DNA from: Baffinella frigidus
Lineage: Eukaryota > Cryptophyceae > Cryptomonadales > Baffinellaceae
Length of the DNA stretch: 10,909 nucleotides
Assembly (NCBI GenBank): GCA_026770585.1
Contig: MU646652.1
Span: 261,008-271,916, forward strand
Direction of reading: 5' to 3'
The position numbers and the translations under genes are program-made. The notes under the pieces were generated by a model. It saw nothing but the letters and a program-made list of their open reading frames with translations, was not told the origin of the DNA and ran no database searches. Positions 6,916 through 10,909 of this stretch are shown one piece after another; position 1 is the stretch's first letter, and every line of letters begins with the position of its first letter.

Positions 6916-7121
6916 CCCCCCCCTCCCGTGTGAGTCGAACCCCACCCTCCATCTTCCACTCTCTGCAATACCCTGAGGGTGAGGGTATCACACCTGCGGG
7001 TGTGGGTGAGGGTACTGCAAAAGTGGACCGCACTAAGTGGACCGCACGAAGCCTCACACAACGAAGCCCTCAGCCTCAGAGTCGAAGAAGGCCGGGGGGC
7101 TCATAACGTATGGCAACTCAC
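6916..7121. other. region without a clear gene between the two convergent loci
   Basis: The stretch has a doubled GTGGACCGCAC (7023-7047) and an imperfect inverted pair around GAGGGTATCACACC and GGTGTGGGTGAGGGTA (6975-7016). An 86-codon open frame on the minus strand (6797-7057) crosses it, but its composition is unlike the real exons and it runs into the FB2 element. A 3' exon of the minus-strand locus could lie here, but I cannot place one. Confidence 0.35.
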
Positions 7122-7173
7122 GCCCGCCTGCTGACATGGTGGCGTTGCGCCGCAGCGCTGTCGTATCGCGGGC
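7122..7173 (-). CDS. putative exon d of an unrecognised minus-strand gene
   Basis: Read on the minus strand, a 52-nt segment lies between ATAAACCAG| and |GTGAGT, the latter a near-consensus donor. In phase 0 it encodes ARDTTALRRNATMSAGG plus one base, with mostly G or C at third positions, like the reductase exons. The entry phase agrees with exon c upstream. No continuation was found further downstream, so either the last exons are missed or the gene is degenerate. I do not recognise the peptide. Short exons of this kind are easy to imagine by chance; the support is the combination of splice signals, phase and codon bias. Confidence 0.4.
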
Positions 7174-7586
7174 CTGGTTTATGGGTTGGGGGTTAGGGGT
7201 TAGGGGTTAGGGGTTAGGGGTTAGGGGTCAGGGGTCAGGGGTTAGGGGGTAGGGTTTTGGGTTTTAGGGTTTTAGGGTTTCTGGTTTCTGGTTTCTGGTT
7301 TCTGGTGTATGGTGCATGGTTTCTGGTTTCTGGTTTCTGGTTTCTGGTTTCTGGTGTATGGTGTACGGTGTATGATCTTCTTGTATGATCTTCTTGTATG
7401 ATTTGTGATATATTTCTTAATTTTATTTCGGGTTTATGGTCCATGATTTCGGGTTTATGGTCCATGGTTTATGGTTTAGGGATTAGGGTTCAGGGCCTAG
7501 GTGCCTGGTCGAGCGCGGGGCTGCGCCGAGAGAGGGAGGGAGGGAGGGAGAGGGAGGGAGAGAGAGAGAGAGAGGGGCGCGCGCAC
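7174..7586 (-). repeat. second telomere-like array, probable intron between minus-strand exons c and d
   Basis: On the plus strand this is TTAGGGG/TTTAGGG repeat (about 7185-7280), then a TTTCTGG variant of the same 7-bp length (7278-7352), then degenerate copies to about 7500, then a GGGA/GA-rich tract (7530-7575). On the minus strand it begins |GTGCGC and ends CCATAAACCAG|, with the CCCTAAA-type strand as sense, exactly as in intron 2 of the reductase gene. It also holds a doubled GTATGATCTTCTT and a tract of GGGTTTATGGTCCATG copies. Confidence 0.7.
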
Positions 7587-7652
7587 CCCCGACCGGCGCT
7601 CCTCGTACTCCTCCTCCTCCTGCAAATTCGCGATCCGACCCAGCACGCGCGC
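7587..7652 (-). CDS. putative exon c of an unrecognised minus-strand gene
   Basis: On the minus strand a strong acceptor (TTTTTCTTTTTCCTGCAG|) precedes 66 nt, 22 codons in phase 0, beginning ARVLGRIANL and continuing with a run of four Glu, then YEERRSG, before GG|GTGCGC. The polypyrimidine tract is the best in the window. The peptide is charged and plausibly helical. Phase fits exon d downstream. I do not recognise the family. The frame stays open past the donor into a Ser/Leu/Pro repeat translated from the GA-rich tract, which is more likely intron. Confidence 0.5.
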
Positions 7653-7658
7653 CTGCAG

Positions 7659-7889
7659 GAAAAAGAAAAAGAACAAAAAGGGGTCAGTAAATTGGCCCAC
7701 ACGCCCGTGACGCGCCAGGAGGCGAGGTGAGACGCAACGTGAGGGCCCTACCCACACGGTGTGGACTACGAACCTTTCATCAAAAGTCAACTTACCTGAA
7801 CACAATTAACTTACGGATTTTTCTAATGCAAATTGGTCACTTATCACCTCGGAATCCGGGGTCAACAAAACCCTCGTAGCCCACCGAGT
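7659..7889. other. spacer, probable intron of the minus-strand locus
   Basis: There is no gene-like frame. On the minus strand a textbook donor, CAG|GTAAGT, occurs near 7797 and a second GTAAGT lies just upstream of it. No exon with matching phase can be placed before it, because in the needed frame a TAA intervenes. The stretch is AT-richer around 7780-7850. Confidence 0.35.
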
Positions 7890-8010
7890 GGAGGGGCACC
7901 TCGCTCATTAGAAACGCCTCCCACCTAGGACCCTACAGTAGGCTTATGCCTGGTGCCCTATGGTGGTCCTAGGGGGGGAGGGCGGTTTGTTATGAGCGAG
8001 GTACCTCTGG
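7890..8010. mobile_element. FB1 palindromic element, copy 6 (reverse)
   Basis: The left end is TGGAGGGGCACCTCGCTCAT and the right end ATGAGCGAGGTACCTCTGGA. The centre is reverse (CCCTACAGTAGGCTTATGCC). It is the most diverged copy at the ends. On the minus strand it lies between exons b and c, so probably inside an intron. Confidence 0.8.
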
Positions 8011-8370
8011 AGGGCCCCTAGCAGCCCGCGGGCTGCCGCCCTACGGGTGGGGGACCAGCGCCCGCGCGCGTCAGACGTCTGACAGGGGGGAAGCGCCTGC
8101 CTCACGCAAGCCCGCGTTTTGGAGTCCAAACCGCTCACACTACGCAGCATCAGGTACAGGCTTTCGAGATTTGATACTCTTTGATATCTTAGCCTTAAGA
8201 TAAGATTAAGATGAGCAAAGATGTGCTATTTTAGGCATCAAACCGGCTTAAAATGGCAGAAATGGCTCCACCAACGAAACCTGCGCTTCCTTTGGGATGC
8301 GCGCGTGGGCGGCATCGCCATTTCCCAAAGTTTTGTTTTGGGGGGGGGAGAACCTTGCCGACCGCAGACT
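8011..8370. other. region with no supported gene
   Basis: The GC-rich left half holds the perfect palindrome TCAGACGTCTGA (about 8070-8081) and a GCAGCCCGCGGGCTGC palindrome (8029-8044). The middle (8160-8250) is AT-rich with TTTGATA/ GATATC and AAGATAAGATTAAGATGAG. A partly self-complementary stretch (TTTGGGATG...CATTTCCCAAA, about 8290-8336) follows. Nothing here reads as an exon with confidence. Confidence 0.4.
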
Positions 8371-8373
8371 CAC

Positions 8374-8558
8374 CCGGGGAGAAGCACGGCGAGCACATGG
8401 CGCGCGAGGGCGACGCGTGCGCGGAGTGCTGCCCCGTTGTTCCGCGCGCCGCGACCGGGCTCGGCATCGGGAGGTCGCGGAGCCGCAAGTCGGGAGAGCG
8501 GAGGAGGAAGGGGAGGTGCGCGCTGCCCGCCGCGCTGCCGCCCCCGCAGGATCGCGCG
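8374..8558 (-). CDS. weak candidate exon ending at a GTGAGT donor, minus strand
   Basis: On the minus strand an open frame of about 60 codons with very high third-position GC ends at CCCCGG|GTGAGT (exon end 8374). It includes LPFLLRSPDLRLRDLPMPSP. I find no good acceptor for its start; a TGA lies just before 8558. Its exit phase (1) does not match exon c. The plus strand of the same DNA also has an open, GC3-rich frame (EKHGEHMAREGDACAEC...), so the coding strand is not settled. Treat it as a composition signal, not a gene. Confidence 0.2.
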
Positions 8559-8642
8559 CGTCAGCGCGACACAAGCAACGCCCCCCAGCCCAACGGACGC
8601 GTCACCGCTCGTTGTCTGAATCCGCGTTTGACAGGAAGTTGA

Positions 8643-8823
8643 TGCGGGTATCGATCAGTGACTTTGAGGCAGCGCGCGTTGACAACGACAGGGATTCATC
8701 CGGGAACATGTTGAATTGAAAAGAAAATGGACCATCACCCCGGATTCTGCCCTCATGAAACTTACTTAGGGCCCTAATTCATCTTCTTCCAACTCCTATG
8801 AACACATAGGAATCCAGTTTCTT
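8643..8823. other. AT-richer spacer without gene
   Basis: The composition drops sharply from the GC-rich flanks. I see no splice-bounded exon, repeat copy or RNA gene. TTCTTTTAAATTAAAC near the right end is a simple AT tract. Confidence 0.4.
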
Positions 8824-8919
8824 TTAAATTAAACATGCCCCCAGATGAGGATGGAGGCGGCGCGGGAGAGGGCAGGGCGCGCGGGAGGGCGCGCAGACAG
8901 GCACCATGCTGCAACGCGG

Positions 8920-8978
8920 CACGCACGCACTTACGCACTTACGCACGTACGCACTTACACACTCACGCACGCACGGGG
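8920..8978 (-). repeat. GTAAGTGC/GTGCGTGC microsatellite-like tract
   Basis: On the plus strand it is a run of (ACGC)(ACTT) units, such as GCACTTACGCACTTACGCAC. Read on the minus strand this gives several perfect GTAAGT donor hexamers in a row, directly after the open frame of exon b. It may be ordinary simple repeat; if exon b is real it also provides several donors for it. Confidence 0.6.
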
Positions 8979-9358
8979 TGGGGGCGGCACGCGCGCACGC
9001 ACTCTGCCGCGGGCTCCGCGGGGGGGCGGGGCGGGTACCCGCGGGCGGGGCCAGGCGAGGCGGTCTGCGCGCGGCGCGTGGATGCCGACGAGGAGGAGGA
9101 GGAATTCCACGCCTCTCGCGCCGCCTCCGCCAGGAGCCCCGCCCCCCCCGCCGGAGCCCCGCGCCACGCGAGCGCCTCGGACTGCGCGCGGGTGTGTGTG
9201 GGGGGCGGGGCGGCGGGGGAGAAGGCCAGCGCGCCGACGGCGGAGGCGCGCGCGCCCTCCGGCCACCACTGGTAGGAGGAGTCGAGTGCCGGGGCGGGGG
9301 AGGCGAGCTGCGAGACGCCCGTTGCGTCTGAGGAGATCGAGAAGTACCGCGACCCGTC
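8979..9358 (-). CDS. putative exon b of an unrecognised minus-strand gene
   Basis: On the minus strand CTCTCGCAG| at 9359 precedes a frame open for over 120 codons in phase 0. It begins DGSRYFSISSDATGVSQL and continues through DSSYQWWPEG and ALAFSP, then becomes Ala/Pro/Ser-rich. The first 55 or so codons look like a folded domain with strong GC3. The end is uncertain: several GT donors occur, and the frame reaches TGA at about 8963. The SPA from exon a3 followed by DGSRYFSISSD is faintly like a beta-propeller blade turn, but this is only an impression. The same DNA has long GC-driven frames on both strands, which I consider shadows. Gene identity unknown. Confidence 0.45.
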
Positions 9359-9409
9359 CTGCGAGAGTAGGAGTCATGCACTGTTTCACACCCCACTTCA
9401 CTAGGGCAT

Positions 9410-9557
9410 CGTCCTGAAAACCAGGTAGTTGGGCCTACGGTATTGCCTACGGTAGGCCGTAGGGCTCCTAGGACCTAATGTTTCGTAGGACCCCCCCTAG
9501 GCCCCTACGGCCTACCGTAGGCAATACCGCAGTCTTAACTACCCGGGTTTCAGGACG
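9410..9557. mobile_element. 148-bp palindromic element between exon copies b' and b
   Basis: Terminal inverted repeats of about 50 bp start CGTCCTGAAA, include GGTAGTT, and contain the well matched TATTGCCTACGGTAGGCCGT block. The centre has CCTAGG twice. On the minus strand its right end gives GAC|GTCCTG, so the element brings a possible GT donor directly after exon b'. It fills most of the 199 bp between the two exon copies. No clear target duplication is seen. Confidence 0.8.
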
Positions 9558-9589
9558 TCTGAGGAGATCGAGAAGTACCGCGGCCCGTC
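9558..9589 (-). pseudogene. exon b', truncated copy of exon b with mutated acceptor
   Basis: On the minus strand GACGGGCCGCGGTACTTCTC repeats the start of exon b (GACGGGTCGCGGTACTTCTC). The acceptor CAG of exon b is CAA here, so the normal splice site is lost. Homology stops after about eleven codons where the palindromic element begins. This is best read as a dead duplicate. Confidence 0.6.
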
Positions 9590-9720
9590 TTGCAGGGGAG
9601 AGGAGGAGTTTTGAGGCTTTGGGGGAAACTGTGAGCCGGAACTGTGTGTTTTGTAAAGCGAAAGGGTTCGTTCCCAAATTTTAGGATGTATGAGTGATGC
9701 GCCGTTTCACAGCCCACTTG

Positions 9721-10024
9721 CGCCGGCCTGCTCGGGAGAGACCATGCGTGCTCTGACGAGCGAGTGCTCGCTCGTGGTGTGGGAGGGCTACCAAGGGATT
9801 TGGTCGCGTGACGAGATGTCTAGTCATTCACGGTTGCCGCGGCTTGGTCTCACAAAAGAATTTGTTGACAGGATAAAGAGGAAAATAAGGGAGATATGGA
9901 CCATACGGACCATACGGGAGATACGGACCATACAGATAGGCAGGGAGGCTCAAGGGCCTCTTTTAGGATCTGTAGCGAGAGTAATAAAGAAGATCAAGAA
10001 GAAGAAGACGAAGCAGGGAGGTAC
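9721..10024. other. region without supported gene, with small repeats
   Basis: There is a near-perfect palindrome ACGAGCGAGTGCTCGCTCGT (9756-9775), a copy of the GGGCTACCAAGGGATTT motif (9785-9801) that recurs at 10627-10735, and a GGACCATACGG repeat (9897-9936). The A-rich right part (9980-10012) carries an AAGAAG run. A 129-codon plus frame (9690-10079) exists but crosses exon a1 and these repeats, and I do not credit it. Confidence 0.45.
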
Positions 10025-10075
10025 CGCGGGGGAGGCGCGGTGCCGATCGCGTCACTCGCAGCAGCTCCTGCACCT
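10025..10075 (-). pseudogene. exon copy a1 (frameshifted), minus strand
   Basis: On the minus strand CTCTCTTAG| precedes AGGTGCAGGAGCTGCTGCGA and the copy ends CCGCG|GTACC. Compared with the other copies it lacks two bases in ACGCGCGA, so the LLRVTR frame is lost halfway. It belongs to the four-copy series a1-a4. Its 51 nt could still be spliced, but would not keep the protein frame. Confidence 0.5.
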
Positions 10076-10081
10076 CTAAGA

Positions 10082-10104
10082 GAGGACCGTTCTAGAGGGT
10101 CACG
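10082..10104. repeat. left arm of a 21-bp inverted pair
   Basis: GGACCGTTCTAGAGGGTCAC followed by G (10084-10104) is matched in inverted form by 10471-10491 (CGTGGCCCTCTAGAACGGTC followed by C), 20 of 21 bases. The pair encloses the palindromic element at 10106-10292 and exon a2. It could be a remnant of a larger foldback or of an inverted duplication. Confidence 0.65.
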
Positions 10105-10105
10105 A

Positions 10106-10292
10106 ACCCGTAGAAGCTTATAACCGGGTCAGGTACTGTCTTAATTTTCAGCTAAACCGATGAGATCTCATCGGTATCGCCCGTCAGCAATTCGAAGTCC
10201 CTAGGGGTTCCTACCATAGGGCCCTACAAATGAATCAAAAAATATATTTCGTTCGGGATCTCGCAAGGTCCCGGTAAAAGCTGCTACGGGTT
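10106..10292. mobile_element. 187-bp foldback element between exon copies a2 and a1
   Basis: The ends are AACCCGTAGAAGCTTATAAC and an inverted match (GTAAAAGCTGCTACGGGTT), then CCGGG on both inner sides. Inside lies the perfect 18-bp palindrome CCGATGAGATCTCATCGG (10157-10174), and a GTAGGGCCC-like core occurs near 10215. On the minus strand it begins 5 bp after the a2 donor GCG|GTACC and occupies most of the 222 bp between a2 and a1. No clear target duplication is seen. Confidence 0.75.
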
Positions 10293-10297
10293 GGTAC

Positions 10298-10371
10298 CGC
10301 GGGGGAGGCAACAAAGGAGGCGCTCGAGGCGCGGTGCGGGTCGCGCGTCACTCGCAGCAGGTCCAATGCCT
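10298..10371 (-). pseudogene. exon copy a2, minus strand
   Basis: On the minus strand CTCTCTTAG| precedes 74 nt encoding EALDLLRVTRDPHRAS, then SASFVASPA, before GCG|GTACC. The frame is open, but entry here is phase 1 while a3 begins and ends in phase 0, so joining a3 to a2 would break frame. It has an insertion (AGCGCCTCCTTTGTT) relative to a3. It is a diverged duplicate that could be alternative or dead. Confidence 0.45.
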
Positions 10372-10526
10372 CTAAGAGAGGACCAAACCCCCGTCCCGAA
10401 CCCCCCCTCGTGGCAAATCCCCCCGTAATAAAAACGACGCTATGGTACTAATGTAGGACACGCCGCCGGACGTGGCCCTCTAGAACGGTCCCCGCAGCCA
10501 CCCCCCACCCCCTTGCGCCTAGGTAC

Positions 10527-10598
10527 CGCGGGGGAGGCGGCGGGGGAGGCGCGGTGCCGATCGCGCGTCACCCGCAGGAGGTCCTGCAGCTCTCGTAC
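10527..10598 (-). CDS. exon copy a3, best copy of a four-copy series, minus strand
   Basis: On the minus strand CGAAACCGCAG| precedes 72 nt, 24 codons in phase 0 at both ends, before GCG|GTACCT. It begins VRELQDLLRVTRDRH and ends RASPAASPA. Third positions are nearly all G or C. Its exit phase matches exon b (9358), so a3 joined to b keeps a frame, giving SPA-DGSRYFSISSD. Of the four copies it alone has intact acceptor, frame and donor. The family is not recognised. Neighbouring copies lie 220-280 bp apart, so this looks like tandem duplication of an exon with its introns. Confidence 0.45.
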
Positions 10599-10620
10599 CT
10601 GCGGTTTCGGATTTGGGGTG

Positions 10621-10737
10621 TGGGGGGGCTACGAAGGCATTTGGGGTGTGGGGTGTGGGAGGGCTACGAAGGTATTTGGGGTGTGGGGTGTGGGGGGGCT
10701 ACGAAGGGATTTTCAGAGGGCCACGAAGGGAGTTTAA
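10621..10737. repeat. tandem GGGCTACGAAGG-ATTTGGGGTGTGGGG repeat
   Basis: Three copies of GGGCTACGAAGG(C/T/G)ATTT start at about 10627, 10666 and 10699, joined by GGGGTGTGGGG tracts, with a fourth, weaker copy (GGGCCACGAAGGGAG) at 10718. Single relatives occur at 4756 (GGGCTACGAAGCGATTTTTG) and 9785. On the minus strand it forms the intron between a4 and a3. Confidence 0.75.
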
Positions 10738-10751
10738 GGTTGAGGGTTGAG

Positions 10752-10796
10752 GTGCCAATCACGCGTCACCTGAAGGAGGTCCTGCACCTCTCGCAC
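10752..10796 (-). pseudogene. exon copy a4, minus strand
   Basis: On the minus strand CACCGCAG| precedes VREVQDLLQVTRDWH. Similarity to a3 then stops and the sequence becomes CTCAACCCTCAACC, a telomere-like string. The GCG|GTACC donor of the other copies is missing. It is either a truncated duplicate or an exon with a different, unplaced donor. Confidence 0.45.
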
Positions 10797-10800
10797 CTGC

Positions 10801-10909
10801 GGTGGTGTGTGTGGTGTGTGGTGTGTGGTGTGGTGTGTGTGGTGTGTGTGGTGTGTGTGGTGTGTGTGGTGTGTGTGGTGTGGGGTGTGGGGTGTGGGGT
10901 GTGGGGTGT
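10801..10909. repeat. GT-rich microsatellite at the right edge
   Basis: A tract of GGTGTGTGT units becomes GGGGTGTGGGGTGT toward the edge. It continues past the window. On the minus strand it directly precedes the a4 acceptor as a CA/CCACAC tract. Confidence 0.9.

Larger units (their letters stand above)
9324..9720. repeat. direct duplication around exons b and b', split by a palindrome
   Basis: The segment 9324-9401 (from GCGTCTGAGGAGATCGAG to TTTCACACCCCACTTCAC) is repeated at 9555-9720 (ACGTCTGAGGAGATCGAG to TTTCACAGCCCACTTG). The second copy carries about 85 extra bases (about 9610-9693). The palindromic element at 9410-9557 sits between the two copies. Identity within the copied exon part is about 90% by eye. 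Confidence 0.8.

Noticed and set aside
7500-7805. 102-codon minus-strand frame taken whole as a protein
   Set aside because: Its first part translates a spacer with a strong pyrimidine tract and its last part a GA-rich simple repeat. Only the 22 codons of exon c look coding.
8253-8642. Plus-strand exon EKHGEHMAREGDACAECC... after GACCGCAG
   Set aside because: The frame is attractive, but the acceptor has a G-rich rather than pyrimidine-rich lead and the minus strand has a GTGAGT donor at the same place. Neither strand is convincing enough to call a gene.
8824-9417. Long overlapping open frames on both strands, up to 190 codons, rich in Arg, Ala and Pro
   Set aside because: They arise from very high GC, overlap in nearly every frame and run through the simple repeat at 8920-8978. 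Only the minus phase-0 frame from 9358 has codon bias and an acceptor like the other exons.
9690-10079. A 129-codon plus-strand frame
   Set aside because: It crosses the GGACCATACGG repeat, an A-rich run and the minus-strand exon copy a1. Its codon use is unlike the reductase exons and it has no recognisable motif.
1-10909. Dinoflagellate spliced-leader sequence or relic (CCATTTTGGCTCAAG)
   Set aside because: I looked for it because other traits suggested a dinoflagellate. Only CCATTTTGG (near 1054) is present, without the rest, so it is not support.
1-10909. tRNA or rRNA genes
   Set aside because: I found no cloverleaf with a GGTTC-A box and matching arms and no conserved rRNA stretch. Hairpins present are explained by the foldback elements.

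Overview
This is nuclear DNA from a eukaryote, most likely a unicellular alga. Five coding exons with very high GC at third codon positions join across four spliceosomal introns into one complete enzyme. The telomere-like DNA is of the TTTAGGG (CCCTAAA) type. Every acceptor I place in the enzyme gene and in the intact minus-strand exons reads AG|G, and the donors are poor matches to GTRAGT; one candidate donor is GC. The enzyme has an N-terminal signal-peptide-like segment. Together these fit a dinoflagellate best, but another GC-rich alga is possible and I cannot name a species.

Layout. Positions 1-2480 hold no convincing gene: a mixed-composition stretch with a short repeat (1-1108), a degenerate 11-bp array ATAGACCTAGG (1110-2199) interrupted by a 370-bp foldback element with a CTAT target duplication, and three copies of a TTTAGGTCC-type repeat (2311-2476). 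Positions 2697-5614 (+) hold a complete five-exon short-chain dehydrogenase/reductase of the carbonyl reductase (CBR1-like) type, 307 residues. Its introns are largely repetitive: intron 2 is almost wholly telomere-like repeat, intron 3 contains two foldback elements, and intron 4 contains a decayed duplicate of exon 4 plus two palindromic elements.

Positions 5615-7110 are intergenic and full of short palindromic elements. I define two families here: FB1 (about 103-123 bp, six copies, ends like TACAGGGGTACCTCGCTCAT) and FB2 (about 100 bp, two copies, ends like TCCCTTAAGTGGCGAG), each FB2 lying against an FB1. There is also an 80-bp foldback with a 5-bp target duplication.

Positions 7122-10800 appear to hold exons of a second, minus-strand gene that enters from beyond the right edge: a four-copy series of one small exon (a4, a3, a2, a1), a broken copy and a better copy of a following exon (b', b), then two short exons (c, d) separated by another telomere-like intron. 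Phases agree for a3, b, c and d, but I do not recognise the protein, and several copies are visibly damaged. It would be convergent with the reductase gene. The window ends in a GT-rich microsatellite.

The main theme is that introns on both strands are built from repeats: telomere-like arrays in CCCTAAA orientation relative to the transcript, and foldback elements whose ends sit at or near splice sites. This resembles intron gain by small transposable elements (introners). It rests on reading by eye; transcript data and a genome-wide repeat search would decide it.
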